A program made the position numbers and the translations under genes. From Tetragonia tetragonoides (taxonomy: Eukaryota; Streptophyta; Magnoliopsida; Caryophyllales; Aizoaceae), in assembly GCA_038025085.1 (NCBI GenBank), contig CM076148.1, forward strand, positions 35,919,691 through 35,983,690: a stretch of 64,000 bases of DNA, given 5' to 3'. Position 1 is the first letter of the stretch, and each line of letters begins with the position of its first letter. Of the stretch, positions 33,976-48,700 are shown piece by piece. Under the pieces are notes generated by a model. It was not told where the DNA came from, made no database searches, and saw nothing but the letters and a program-made list of their open reading frames with translations.

Positions 33976-34287
33976 TAATTGGCAATAGCATAATGGGAAC
34001 TAATTACATCTAAAAGCTTTTGTTATCATGAAGATTGGGTCCATTGAGTAATAAAAATATAAACAGGGCAAGAATTGAGAAGGTGAAGGTAAGAAAATAA
34101 GGCACACCTAGCAGTTGCCCAGGTGCTATAAGCACGTCTGACCTCTGACATGATGGGCAGATCCGCACGCCCCCAACAGCGCATGATCCTATGCATCCTC
34201 TCATCATTGCAACCTTGCATTCCCATTTCCACCGTTTCAACACAACCACGCACACCCAAACTATAGTACTCCATCCCCATTCTTCCC

Positions 34288-34470
34288 GATGTCTTGTGTG
34301 GGCTGGTTTCTAGGAACTATACTAGCTCTTTGTTGGTGCTACGTTGACAGGGCCAGTGCTTGTGCTGGTTGTTCAGCTAGTCTGATATGTTCGCTATTGA
34401 ACACGAGAGTCCGAACATGATGTAGCAGGGGGTGCCTCAGTCGCCATTCACTTGCACCCTCTTTTTGATT
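34288..34470 (+). mobile_element. 5'-truncated SINE
   Basis: Matches the 3' part of the SINE at 30127-30412 (atgtcttgtgt, gttggtgctacgtt, gctattgaacacgagagtcc, ttcacttgcacc) but lacks the tRNA-like head with A and B boxes. Confidence 0.85.
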
Positions 34471-35649
34471 ACCAAAAAAAATAAAATTATACTACTCCAT
34501 CTATCTCGTGTGGAGTAATTTTTTTTCTTTTCTTTTTACAAGGTATCCACTCTCGACTACAATGACTATTTCCGTGCAAATTTATAGGCACCTTAAAGAA
34601 TGAACAACTGACTAAAGAATTTAAAGTCACTCCATGCATGTGGAGTAAATTATAATTATGTTAGGAGTACTATCTTAAGCCAAAACAACAAGCACAAACT
34701 ACTAGAGAGGAGAGCCCATAAGAAGGTTGATTAACTTTAACACATAATGAATTCTAATTCTTTAGTTTATAATTTGTAACTTCTTACTTTTGATTAGGTT
34801 AGTGGCTTTTAGCTTGTAGGTTTTCTCCCATTTATTAAAAAAATAAAATGAAAGAAAGGTAAGTCTTATGATTGGATTAAACTTACTTAAACTATATTAA
34901 ACGAAAATTAATACTCCATGTGAGAGTTAAAGTATACATGTTACTGAACTAAATAAAATCGTGAACAGAATCATAATATCTATATATTAGAGGTATTTTT
35001 TGACAGCATTGGAGGCGTCCACCTAAGCATGTCATCTAAGCAAGCCTTTTAAAATTAACTTTTTCAAAATAGAATATGTTAACAATAATAAATCATAAAT
35101 AGAAGTTATGAAAGAGAGAATATTAGAGTTATAGCAGTAAATCATTGTAGATGAGGAAATGTTAAGCGGCGTATAACTTTTGTTTCACGCTTCAAAAATT
35201 CAAATATCTTACACCAATAGAAAGAGCGTGAATCGCACTTTAAAACAAGACCTGTTTATCATATATTATCGTATGCATTAGATTTTACAGGTGCGTAGGA
35301 AGTACCACCTAAGTTAAATAAACAAAATTACTCCGTTTAAAACTAGAATATCTCATTTAAAACTTTAAAATATTTTTAAGACATGTCAACCAAGCAAGGC
35401 CCTTAAAATTAAAAAAAAAAATTGAAAACTAAATATCTAAGAACTTTCTTAGTTTCTTATATTTGACCAAAAGGAAAGTAATGAAACATAGAGATGTCTG
35501 AACATATTAGTCAAAAAGCAAAATATGATTGACTTCAATCTACTTTACATTTACCGTAGCAAGCATATTTTCTTAGTTTCAGTATATGTTTCAAATTCTT
35601 TTTGTCCAAATATCTTCTCTGATGCATATTTTTGCTACTAAAAAGATGA

Positions 35650-35663
35650 ACCCCCCCCCCCCC
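35650..35663. repeat. Poly(C) tract
   Basis: A run of about 14 C bases. The complementary strand is a G run able to take part in quadruplex structure. Length in the assembly may be unreliable. Confidence 0.8.
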
Positions 35664-36470
35664 TCTCAACTTGGCAACTTGAGGTAGTAAGTAAACTTTA
35701 ATTATTAAGGAAAAAAAGAGATTCATCTTCCATAAAGTCGTACCAGGAGTAACTTACAAAATAATAAAGGGTTTTTATGTAGTATATCAAATTATACACT
35801 AACGGATCAGGAAATATATACAAGTCGGGACTTCGGGTCGTAATATTAGAGGTTACATACATATTGTTATTGGTTTCCCCAGTAAAGATCCTTTATCCCA
35901 TATTGTGTTCCGTTAACTGTCCTACTCCTTTATACATTTGAACGTCACCTTTTAAATTTAATTTACTATTAATTTGGGATGCATGACAAAATCACGGACG
36001 TCTAATATGTGGTTGGATAGAGAGTGGTTCATATAATGGGGTAGAAAATCCGGATTGTTGATTTGCAGACTTTAAGGTACCATTTTTTCTTTGTAGTACA
36101 TCAATTTATTCATCATTGAAGTGTTCAATGAGGTAGCTTTTGTTCTTTGTTGTGTTCAACCAATGATATATAAGATTTTTTTGGGTGGTGGTATATATAA
36201 AGATTATTTAGTATCAGCTTATATATCAACTTTACAAATGAGTTTTTTTAGAATTGAAATTAACTCTCTGAGAGAATTAACAAGATTTTGTATATGAAGA
36301 GGAGCTAAGAATGATAAAATAATAAAATCAATACCACGCTTGGCTGACATGAAAGTTTTACTATGCAATGATAACGGTTAAATTTAATCAACTTATATTC
36401 GGGTACTGTTAATTTATTTCAATTTAACGGACTTAAAAATAAAAAAGTTATGTGAGGCAAATCTATTTTA

Positions 36471-36618
<148 letters not shown>

Positions 36619-37290
36619 TGAATGTGCACCATTGCTAGATTGATACGTAGGATTGACACACAAGCAAATATTGACACGTAGACTTTGACACATAAGCAAA
36701 TATTGACATGTCATCAAAATAGTATAGGTGCATGTATCTTTTATTAGTAATATTTAATTATTATCTTAATATCATAATATAGGTGCATGTATCTTCAATT
36801 AGTACTATTAGCATAGGTGCATGTATCTTCCATTATGCATATGTATCTAATAAATTATATATTACCAAAAATTATTTTTATTGGAACTAAATAAATAAAA
36901 TCGTGCATCACGCGGGGCATGCAATTAGAATTAAACAGGAAAGTAAGAAAGTTGATTTGATGAGCATAGAAAAATAGAAGTCCACAGATTAGAAATTTTG
37001 TAACAATATGTGCCATAGGCGAAAAATTTGTTTCAAGTTTGTACTATTGAAAATATTTTAGTTGTTATGAACACACAAACCGTGCATCGCACGGTGAATA
37101 TAACTAGTTTAATTATAAAATGGGATGTTCCGCAAAACGGAACATAATGCAGCAACATGTAATCGACGAAAAGAATAGAGCTTTTACACTACATGTATAA
37201 TAGGTGATTTTGTATCAAGGTATTACGCGATCGTGACGAGATAAATTATCATGTAATTATGCTACCATGAGCAGTGATACAAATATATTA

Positions 37291-37533
37291 CTCCTTTCTT
37301 TTCGGAAAATCTTAATATTTACTTTTTGAATGTCAAAAATTTGTAAATTTTTACCATTGATTTATGGAAAAATATAAGAATTTATAATGTAAAAATACTA
37401 CTGTCAGATTCTTAAAACTGTTGAAAAAATGACCTCAAGCTACGGATTAGATACAACATATATGAGAGTCAATTGCTTAACGTAAATATTAAATTACTAA
37501 ACGTAAATATTTTTGTCTCAATACTTCCCGAAG
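37291..37533. mobile_element. Stowaway-type MITE, 243 bp
   Basis: The left end ctcctttcttttcggaaaat and the right end (complement cttcgggaagtattgagac) are imperfect inverted repeats flanked by TA (37289-37290 and 37534-37535). The left part matches the copy at 25533. Confidence 0.65.
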
Positions 37534-37535
37534 TA

Positions 37536-38425
37536 CCCTTTAATTTACATTTTTTCTCTCTCTAATCTATCTATCTTGTTCATTCTCAAAACCTAAATTA
37601 ATCACCGAAAATAAATGTTTGATTGAGACAATTTATTTTATTCAATTAATAATGATATTCATGTAACAACAAGAATTAAATTTAAAAGTTGAACTATTCT
37701 TAATGTTTCATTGCTTTTTTAGGGTTTATGTGGGTTGGTTGGGTGGTGGCAGGGTTCCAACGACTCGTCAGTGGGGGCGGGAGTCTGGGTGTATGGCAGT
37801 TAGCCGTAGAAGAGAGAGCGGCACTTGCGGCCTGCGGTGGGGCGGACGATGATAGCTCAACCAATGGGGTCAAGGGAGCCGCCTTTTTCACAAGTTAATC
37901 AACCCAATTCCATCCCATGCACCCTCCCCCAACCGCTCCTTGTTGACCTTGTATTAACTTATTGAAAGAAAATGGAAAACAAAAAAATTAGTCTTCTGCA
38001 ACTCTATTGAAACTTGGTTATCATCTGGGTGTATGGATTTCGATGAAAGCCATGTACTTTTATGATGATAACAGATGATGTGGATGATGATTTTGGTGCA
38101 TGATGATGGATGATGATGCTAATTAGAATTTAAATGATTTGGGGAATTATAATTGAACTTGTTTCGGATTCCCATAAAAGATGACAATGGTGTCTGGTAA
38201 CATAGAGGCAAGAGCAAGGCAAATGAAGGGAGAGAGGGAAAAATTTAGGGGGAATCAGGGTTATGTTATGTGAGGGGTATTTTGGGTAAAGTGATTTGCA
38301 TTTAGTAATTTTGGAATTTACGTTTAGCAACCCCCTTATATAACAACATAATTGAAACTGGTTAGAAGAGTTAAAATCGTACAAGGTCCTCCCCATATAT
38401 AATTCATAATAATCTTATTATATGA
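37536..38425. other. Intergenic sequence, no gene recognised
   Basis: Contains a Ct-rich patch, a gatgatg-rich patch (38060-38115) and short frames. None looks like a gene. Confidence 0.35.
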
Positions 38426-38780
38426 CTAGATTTCGTGTCCGTATGATGCAAGGGTTCTTGTTTATCATACATACTCTGTTATTTGAAGAAATATAATAAA
38501 TTTTTTAATCATATCAATATGTAAAGTTGAATGATAGGAATAGAACAGAACAATAATAATATTTTTATCAACAAAAAAACACATTTAACAAAGAAATTAC
38601 ATTTTTAGTGAATGTATAATATATATATTTTTTTGGATAATAAATATAATACTTATGTTACTTATTTCTTATTAAAATAAAACAAAATTATTTTTAATTT
38701 CTTTTTAATCACCCATGCATTTATGGCTATTTATTTGAACCTATTCAATGCTTAGTAAGAACTCAATTTTATATATATAT
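38426..38780 (-). mobile_element. Helitron-like 3' end fragment, minus orientation
   Basis: Read on the minus strand the fragment ends ccttgcatcatacggacacgaaat followed by ctag at 38426-38429, a degraded hairpin plus terminal CTAG. It is homologous to 29630-29958, and a short (AT) run occupies the same position as the long microsatellite there. Confidence 0.6.
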
Positions 38781-38940
38781 ATATTGATACTGAAATTAAT
38801 AAATTGGATTATATTAATATTGATTCATACATTAAAAAATTCAAAATAAAGTGATAACTAATTCATGTTCTTCCCCATAATCCTTAATAATCATGTTACA
38901 TTAATTTTATAATAATAACCACAGCCCGTGCAACTCAAGG

Positions 38941-40944
38941 ATATGGAGGCATTTTCTGAACATTGGAGACATCCACCTAACCGTACCACCTAAAGCGATA
39001 AGTTCCAAATAAAATAATCTAATAACTTACCAAATACTAATCATGAAATCTACATTGATTATATCTTAAAAAAAAAAATCTAAACATCCTTCCAAATGGA
39101 AGTTATAATTCCATGATTGAATATAGGCCTATAGTGACAATATCTTCCCAGTAACATAAAAAGGGAAGCATCTTATTCATTTGTACCATGTATATATTTA
39201 TACAAACTTCTAAATACTTGCGACAACAACTTCTAACTTTTCCTCTCGTTCTATTTTCTTTTATATTTATTCAATGTTTTTCATTAGTTTACCACAATAC
39301 CGATTTCACATGAGTATATTAGTGTGCCATTAATTACACTAATTTTGATCTTCATCTTATGTAGGTATTTGAGATTATGGAGGTGATCAATAATGATTAA
39401 TGAAGGTATTTTGAAGTAAAGTTTTTAAAGGATTACACTCAAAATGTGATTTCGACGTAGAAATTTTTTATGTTTATAATCTAATCTATTTTTGTTAGAT
39501 TGCATAATTTTGTGTGGTACATATTCTCTTCACTTTTTCATCCCCTTTTTTAGTCTTTTTACGTTCCTTGAAGTGGCTACATTAGTTTATCATTACAATT
39601 TTGATTTTAGTGTATTTGCATGTAAATTTCCAAGTATGGTATACCGTATACATATGTCTTAGTAGGTGACAATTCAGATCGACAGGAGCTATGATTCATT
39701 AATTACTCATGAGTGTAATGTTTTATATCTTAATCAAGTCCGTGAAATAAGACGAGAATTTGTTCCCGATCTTCTGATGAGGTAATTACCTTCACAATCA
39801 TATGAAAAAACCTCACGTATGATTTCTTACCCTCTCTCAAGAATATGGAAACTAAAAGATATTGTTTGTTTATCAGTATCTAAAAAACAATTTACTAGAA
39901 AATAAACTATAATCTTATCATCAACCTAGAGACGAATATATTTAAGACGAATTAAAGAATGTAAATTTTTATGTTCATGTTCTAAGGTTTTATGGGTGTA
40001 CGAGACATGCATCACGTTTATATTCCTTATATATATACTTCTTTATTTTTCAGCTTAAAAATTGATAAGCAAGATTTATAGTCAATCTAGATCAAATGCA
40101 AAGAAACAACAACAAAGGAGCTAACCACCGACAATTTTGGCGGTAATAACCCCTAGATGAGTCAAAAGAAGAAGGGGGGCTAGAGTTTTTTCTATAGAGA
40201 GAGACAGGAGACCAACAAAATTCTTTTTGGCAAGGTAAAAAGCAAAAATAATAATTTTTAAGATGAGATAATTACGCTAGAACTTAGAACTATGATAGTA
40301 ATTGGATACCCCATAAATTTCATACTTGGGAATTAGTCAAGTGAGCACACGTAAGACACCTAAAAAAAAAAAAGGTGAGACAATTGATAATAGGAGGATT
40401 AACCAATTGGCAATGACCTGGGATGTTTCAATTAACTTTTACAATAGTCTTCATTGTTTATTTCCACCGTGAAGATGTTTATTTGACTATGATGATATAA
40501 TAATTCGATGTGAGTTTTGTGAATATCAATCTACCAGTTGGGTAATGAGGTTTAAATCATCACTTTTTTTACCCTAAGCGAGACTTTTAGAGTTATGCAA
40601 CGGAAACAAACACTTTACAATTAAAAAAACGACAACATCCAACATCTCTTTTAAAATTAATTTCTTTTCATTAATAAATCAAATTTAGAATGTGGTGTAG
40701 CGCAAAACAGAACAAAATAGGTGAGGTCATCAGTGCCTTACACGATCATGATACGATAAATTATGATGTTATGATACTGGCATAAGCAATTTTAATATAT
40801 ATTTTACATATGAGGATAGCAAGAAGTTACGCAAATTAATTTCATATAATTAATTGATTCTAGATTGATATTTTTATTATTCTTATATCAAGTTTTGTTA
40901 ATTTGTTGTAAAGTTTATGGATTATTTCAATTAAACAAGAGCGA

Positions 40945-41037
<93 letters not shown>

Positions 41038-41348
41038 GAGTAAATAATGCAAAAAAAAATATAATAATTGAAACTTATGGTAAGCTTATTATATAGTTTT
41101 GATAATATTAAATTATTTTTTGAGGAGATTTAATCACGTCACATTATTTCATAACAAAAAAAACAAACTCTGCAACACATGGAAACAAATTGAAATTGCT
41201 AATATATATTCTTTAATATCAAGAATTGACACTAAAAATTACCATTCTTTTCGGGTGCAAATGATTTTTTTTTTTCAAATAATTTTAGTTTATCTTTTAA
41301 GAAATAGATTAAAATCCAATCTGTGCATCGCACGGGTTTCATATCTAG
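38941..41348 (+). mobile_element. Helitron-like element, degenerate 5' end
   Basis: The 3' end has the hairpin-type motif gtgcatcgcacggg (41322-41335) followed by tttcatat and ctag|t (41345-41348). The 5' side carries ggaggcattttctgaacatt followed by a ggagacatccacc block, matching the starts at 34979 and 63309 (minus) without the first bases. The pairing of these ends over 2.4 kb is inferred. The interior is non-coding and includes the (AT)n run at 40951-41035. Confidence 0.5.
40951..41035. repeat. (AT)n microsatellite
   Basis: About 42 uninterrupted AT units, the third long AT tract of the window, inside a Helitron-like region. Confidence 0.97.
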
Positions 41349-41864
41349 TATAGTTAAATTGAGCGAAAAAGACGAAAAGAAACATTCTATAGGTATCTTG
41401 TAGTTTAGAGCGAGGTGCTCCTTATTTTCTTTTTAATAGTTTGACTTGATTTGTTATCATGTATGGTAGAACACTCTGATGACAGTCACAAAAATTTAAA
41501 TGAGGCAATTTCATGCATGATGTGTGATATCTATGAGCAAAATAGTAATACCATTGTATATGAATACAAATACCTCCAATATTCTACACAAAAAACAATA
41601 CCTCACGCATGAGGATTGAGGCCGCCTCATAAGAGAGTGTCTGAGGTCAGGTTGGGGCGAAAATTTTCTAGTGTTTCAGTAACAAACTACCTATTTGCTT
41701 ATGTTGTGTTACCAAACCAATAGGATATTTTTAAACCAATTTTTATCTTTTTTCTTTTAACAAATAGTCCAAAATCACCCCTATTTTTCAATGGTGTATT
41801 AGAGGGTAACATAACCAGGTGGTGTTACTAAAACACCAGAAAATTGCTGCAGGTTGAGGTCATG

Positions 41865-42469
41865 TAGGGATGGCAATGGGGTGGGGCGGTAGTGGATATA
41901 GGTAGATCCATCCCCATACCCACCTGGATATTTTGATTCCGCCACCCGCCCTATCCCCACCACGGGTTGGAGATCCCAAATCTACCTCCGCCCCACTTAC
42001 CCGGCGGGTATCCACCTCCGCTTTATTTATCGGGAGGGTACCCATATCCGCTTTATACCCGCTTGAAAAGAAACGAAGCCCACATCTAGATCTACCTCAA
42101 ATTCACCCTAAGATAATTTGCAAGGAAAATTTTGAGCTTTTTGATAAGCAATACCAGTAGACAATTTTATATATTTGGTAAAATAAGATTTTATATATTT
42201 ATAGTATTTTACATTTTTTATTTTTATGTGGGTATGAGGCGGGACAGATGGGTATGAGGCGGGGCAGGTAAGCGAGTATATTGTGGGGCGGGGCTCCGAC
42301 GGGTATCCAGTGGGGGAAGAAGGCAAACCACCTCCGCCCCATCCCTGCGGCGGTTTTGCGTTATCAAAACCATCCCCACCCCATCCCCACCTAGCACTCC
42401 CCCATCTCCGCCTCAACTGGAGCGGATGCGGGGCGGTATCCACCTTTACCCGCCCCACTGCCATCCCTA
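41865..42469. mobile_element. hAT-like MITE with GC-rich TIRs, 605 bp
   Basis: Left end tagggatggcaatggggtgg and right end (complement tagggatggcagtggggcgg) are near-identical inverted repeats. Flanking 8-bp sequences aggtcatg (41857-41864) and gggtcatg (42470-42477) match at 7 of 8. The interior alternates accc/ggcggg-rich arms with an AT-rich centre and no transposase. Confidence 0.8.
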
Positions 42470-42733
42470 GGGTCATGCCAACCATTTTACTCCATTTTTT
42501 TTCTTTTTCAAAATGAACTAAATAATGGTAGGTATGTTTTGCCTATAATTCTGATGGGTATTTGGGTTGTTTGTGGATGATTATCTTGCATGGGCCCATA
42601 TCAACTTGAGCCCAACCAATGATTCTTGTCCAATCCACATTCCCCATTTGTGATACAAATCCATGCGAGTATGTCTATCAGAAATCAGAAATTAAATAAA
42701 CTGTGCCATCTACTCATCCAAAATGTAAACAAA

Positions 42734-45700
42734 ATGTCCTCTCTTGTGAATTCTATTCAATTGAAACTTCACCATTATCATCATCACCCTCTTTCTCCAA
42801 TGTCACCCTACACAAATCCCAGATTTTCATTGCCACCCTTCAAATTCTCTCTCCTTCAAAATGCTTCTCTCTCACCTTTACTTTGTCTCTCATCTCCTAA
42901 ACCCAGAGCTTTCAGGGTCTCAGACATTGTTTCTTCATCTTCTTGGGGCCATGAAAATGAAAAAGCAGAAACCTTTGATGATAATTTGGCACAACTTGAA
43001 GATTTAGCCCCTCAAAGTCCTGTTTATCAGAACACACTGAGATTGGTGGAGTGTTCTATGTTTGCTGCTGTTGCTGGTTTGGCCTATATACTCAGCAATG
43101 CTCTTGCTATTGAGGTTAGGGTTTTTCAATTCTGGGTCTTTTTGGTTTGGGTTTTACATTTGTTGTTTGATAAGTTATTGTTTTTGCTATTGGGTTGATA
43201 AATTATGCCGTTTTGGGTTCTGGGTATTGTTTAGTTTGTGTTTGTTAATTTAATAAATGAATGTTAATTTAGAATTCTGATATTGGAAATGTGAAGGTTT
43301 TACATTTGTTGATTGGTAAGTTTTGTTTTTGCGATTGGGTTGATAAATTACGCACTTTTGTGTTCTGGGTTTTGTTTAGTTTTTAGTTTATAGTTTATTT
43401 TCTTACAATATGAGTGTTAATTTAGAATTCTATATTGGAAATGTGAATAAACTGCGTTTGAAGGATAACCACTTGCTCCCAGTAGTGAAAATGGCTGTGA
43501 TTCTTGTGAAGAAGATCATGGGCATGTCATAATTTGGTTTTTACATATGACAATTAAGGAAGGACTGGAATGCTTCAGTGGTGGGCTTCTTCAAACTTTT
43601 CTTTGTTTGGTGGCTTTAGCTTGACAATTTGTTCAGCTGTTTTTAGAACCTAATACTTGGGAATTTGTATTGGAGCTTTGTGATTTTTCAAGCATAACGC
43701 CATTGTTGCAAGATGAAAAGCTTGGTAGCAAGCTGTGTAGATCAGTAGATAACCATCTGAAGTTCACCACTTTGGAATTTTTAGGGCCACAATGAATTTT
43801 TCTTTGGATAGGAGTATGAATGACTATAATTCGACTCTCATTAACTTACCTTCTACACTTTTATTTTTATTTTTAGATAACATAGGTGTCCAAGCTTTGC
43901 TTGACTAATCCCATGGGCCCTGAAATTAACAACCGGTAAAATCTCCAGTGGCCCTGAGGGGACTCAAACCTGGGACCTCTGGAATATTTCTCATCTACAC
44001 TTTTAGTTTCACATTCCAGTTATTCTGTGTAACTTCTGTTGTGTAGTAGCTGACATTACAAATTTCTTACTTTAACTATGGAGCGTTCCATCTAGAGAAG
44101 CAAGAACAAGGTAAATATTACTGAATTGAACGATAATGACGAGTCATAGGAAAATTTCAATGTAGAGTCACTGCACAAAATTTTATATCCAGAATATGAC
44201 TAGGTTCCCTAACATGTCAATGACAAACTGCGCGTATTAGCACTATTTACCAATAACTATGACCTCAATCATGAAAGAGACCCCAAGCATTCACTTTGAA
44301 GCTAGAGATAGCAACTTTGAAAACCTTACCCTTCAGCGTACATCCAGATTGTTCGGAGTTGTTGCCACTCTAGCACCAACAGTACCAGTACTTTCACTCA
44401 ATGGGCTGAAACAATATCAAAAGATTGCAGCAGTCAGCCTCAGATGAAATTAGCAAATGTGTATGGTCTAAAATCTCTGCAGCATTTTATGCATAAAAAC
44501 TGAAAAACAAACAAGAAAACTTCCAGATCCCTGTGAATATACAATGAAGAATGCAAAGCAGTATGCCAATGTACCAGTAATGTGTAGTCGAGCTTACTTT
44601 ATAGCAATAGGCTCATAAGTCATAAGTCGAGCTTACTCATGCAACTGAGTGATTTCTTGTCATTTTTGCTCTGAAAACTTGCCCTTTTTGTGGTTTTTAA
44701 TTTGTTTCCATTACTTCCCATGCATCGTAATAATGTTAGACTTCTAAGTTACTGAGGGCTTGGTGAAGATGGGAAGATTCTGCCCATGGGTTCACAATTA
44801 TTTCTTCTACTTTTATCTTTTCTTTTTGTTTCTTTTCTGCTCTTTTTGTGTCAGTAATGAGATTGAGGGCCTTACATTTTACTATTGTGATGAAGTCATA
44901 GCAACATATTCATCACAGTGGGTGTGTTCACATACATAACTGTGAATCTACAAGGTTGTTTTTATTTTTTGGAGCAAAAGAACTGTATACCTGAAGCTTA
45001 ATGCATACCTGTTGTGACATCCTTTTTTGGTAATTTTGAATATGAGTTCCATAAGAATTTTACTGTCATATTGATAAGTCTTCAGAATAAATTGTGTGGC
45101 AGTAATTATACTCCATCGACTCCATGATTATTTTATGCACAGTTGGTTTCTTAGAGTTGGTTATAGGACTGGTCTATTTCAGTACATACATCATACATGG
45201 TGGCTGTCAATTGCTTTAATTACCAGTACAACATTCTGACAACCACCAAAAAAGAAAACAAAAAAGAAATAAAATTGGGTGCACCATATATAGTAGATGT
45301 GGTATATTTGTTTAATGAAAAATGTTTTTGGGTGTCGTTGACAAGCTCCCCCTACCAATACCCATGGCACCGAATTATTAGCAAAATAGTCTGTTCGTTT
45401 ATCTCCCATGCCTCATTTGGTCAAGCATGAAGGGGGGAATGGCTCTAGGAGCATGCTTTCTTCAAGTATCCAAAGGTTTATCATTTGTCCAACTTAATGC
45501 ATTCATTCCTGCGTTGTGGTTCTTGGGATCTCTGTCTCCGGAGGAACCCACTTGACTGCAAAGTTGGGGAATTTATCTCTTTGTTCAGAATTTCAGATTG
45601 ATTCTCGAGATTCTTGGGTTTGGATGGGGTACGCTTCATGCACCTTCTCATATAAATCCTTCCCTAACAATCATACCATACTTCCACATAACTCCCAGTG

Positions 45701-48700
45701 TCCCAGTTTCTTAGTTGATTTGGAAGTCTAAGGCCACCCTTAAGGTGCGGGCCTTCATTTGGACCAAGGCTTTTAGGTAGGGTGAACACTAATGGCATGT
45801 TGCAGCATACGCTTTCTAGCTGGAGTTTCTCTCTGGATGTTTATGTGATGTGCTTCTACGATAGTGAGACGTGCTCCCCACTTGCTTTTGCATTGTGAAA
45901 TGGACTGGGGTAGGCTGTTTAATATTACAGAGGTGTTTGGGTGTGCTCAGCTACTATTTTCCAACATTTGCAGATGAAATATGCTGTGGTGGGGAGTGGA
46001 AATGAGGGGATGTTACTTTACAGGTGTATAGTTATGGCATTATTGTGGTGTCTATGGTTCGAGCGCAACTCACGGGTATTTTCTGGGGTTTCCTATTCGA
46101 CTGATGTAGTATGGGAATGTGTGGTATATTTTGCTTTGCTTTTGGGGTCCTTGTAATTAGATGTTCTATTGAGGACTTCTTGTGCTCCTAAGTTGTAATC
46201 TTTGTTTGCGGTATTTAAGTAATTTTTTGTTTTTTTAAAAAAAAAAGACGAAGAAATGTTGATGTCCCATTTTCTCATGAACAAGTTTCCTTCTGTGGCA
46301 TACAAGACGCATTCGGAGTTAATGAACTCCTGTGATATCATGCTTTCCCCCAAGAAAAGAATCCCATAATCATTATTGTGCTTCTCTTTTGTATAGTACT
46401 GTGCATGGCTCACCCTAGTTGCACACAATTCTGATCTTTAACCACTTCTAGTTACCCTATAGGATAGAGGATTATACTTCAAATTCCCTTTGTTAGCTTC
46501 CCTGAGGTTGAATGGGCATGGAGTACAAGAATTTGCATCATTTGCATTGCATGTAGATATGTTGCTTAGAGCATTGCACTGCCTCTCTTTCTCTTCTCTT
46601 TTTCTTTTTCTTGTTTGCTTTTGGATAGTATATCACTGTCTTTTTCTATTCTATTGTACAGCACCTTTTTTTTTTTTTTTTTTTACTGCAGTGAATATCT
46701 TACAATTTTGACTGTTGGCTTTGAGCAGAATTATTTTGGATGTTTTTTCGCGTTGCCAATAGTTATCTCGTCCATGAGGTGGGGTGTCGCTGCTGGGCGG
46801 AAAACTATGGTATGATATTGTCTGGGCATAATTTGTTTGAAAATTTTTTCCGTTGTGTATCTTCGATTGTGACAGTTGCTTGGGATTTATCCTTGTAGGT
46901 AGCAACAGCAGTGCTATTGCTTGTGCTTTCAGGACCTGTCAAAGCGTTAACTTATGTGGTAAAATTAAATGCTCTTTAATAAGAGTGATCATGGGTACAC
47001 TAGCCAATTCTTCTGATTGTTTTAGTTCTTTTCTGAAAGTGGAATATGCAAAAGGCCAATGGATTAGAAATGTCACAGTTTTGTGTTGTTATATCATGCA
47101 GATTGAGATGGGTTCCTGCTTTATAATACCTAAAGCATGTGCCTTTTGGATCTCATTGTTTATTTCATTTTTGACAGTTGATGCATGGATTACTTGGCTT
47201 TACCATGGGGTCGTTGTGGAGGTAAATTGTAGCCTTTGAAATATTTTAGCAATGTGTCACCTATTCCCTCATGACAGGGTTGACCACTTACGTGATCTCA
47301 CCTTCCCCTTCTTATTCATGTCCCTATACACTTGTCCAGTTTGCTGTCTGTGCATTGTTTAATTCTATCTGGTTAATAAGTTGCTCACCCCCTCCCCCCC
47401 TCTTTTCTTAAGTAACGCAAGGAAATTAGGTCGATCCCCCGGGAACTCGAATCTATGGTAACCTTGTGTCTTAAGGGAAAGAATTTGGGAGAATTCTCTT
47501 TTCAACTTTGATCATGTTTGCATATCAACATGGAGGTAAATTGCAGAGAAAAACACTGGCAAATTGAACTTGATCCTCTTAAGTCTTACCCTATCCTGAC
47601 CCAAAAAAAAGAGTAAAGAATAAAAAAAGAAATGAGAGAGAAAAAGTTAGGAACAGGAATACTAAGAAAGCTAAGCAAAGGAGAAACCGAAGAAGAAAAA
47701 AAAAGAGGACAGATGTAGACATAGCCATGGTATTTTGTACCCCCCTGAATCATCATTGCACACTGAGTTATTGCGCTTCTTGATTGACACCGTTCTTCTC
47801 ATCAGTAAAAAACAAAAAAAACGTTAGTTTTGTAAATTTAGTTTTCCTTTCCACATTAGATAGTCTCTGTGAGTTTGTCTACATTGCATTTTGTGGATTT
47901 ACAAATATACACAAAAAATTACAAATGCAAGATGTTCTAACTTCTAAGCATCCATACACCAGATTGAATTTGCGGTCAATTATAAGACCTCTTTCTTTTT
48001 CTTCTTCTTTCTTGGTCGGAGTGGAGTATTGCAAGAGGAGTTTAATAAACGAGTAGGATATAAAAGCAGCAGGATATGATACCAAACTAACCTCTCTTAA
48101 ATGATAGGCATCACAAATTGTTGGTGACTAAGCTTTAAAAGAATTAGATACTATCAAGAAAGGTTAGCTTGGCAACTTGTCCTGTTTACTGTATTTCTGA
48201 AACTCATAAATACATGCTTTTCTCTTCACTGTAAAAAGCATCCCGAAATCAAGTTCTCCACAATTGTTATCCTGCATTCAGGCTCATAGTTTTATTCTAT
48301 TTTCTTCTTTATATGAAATTCCTTTAACTGGGCTTTTTCCTGGCTTCAAGCCAACAAATATTGTATCTAATTTGAGCAACTTGGGTGCAGTCTCAGATGT
48401 AAATGAGATCCAATATTTATGAGTGCAAAGGAGATCCTTGTCATTTATCTTCATCCCTTTTGTGCTGCTGATAATTAATTTGTGGAGTCTTTTGATTGTT
48501 TTTCCAGTTGGCTGTTTTTGTTTCATTTTTTTTCCTTCTGGCTGACGGGTTGGTGTTCACATAGGTTACAAGTTAGTTGGAGTCGGTCAATCTTCTTGTG
48601 CACATTGGTAGGGTGTTCTTCCTTCACTTGAAATCCTTTATACTAGTATCAGTTTCTCTTTCAGTTGGCCTTGGATCCTTAAGTTAACAAACACAACTTT

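Noticed and set aside
40865..41047. 60-aa frame ending in Ile/Tyr repeats
   Set aside because: Most of it is the (AT)n tract at 40951-41035.
42108..42516. 125-aa minus and 77-aa plus frames
   Set aside because: They lie across the GC-rich terminal repeat of the hAT-like MITE at 41865-42469.
45941..46156. 71-aa frame as an independent gene
   Set aside because: It is the decayed end of LINE ORF2 in intron 1.
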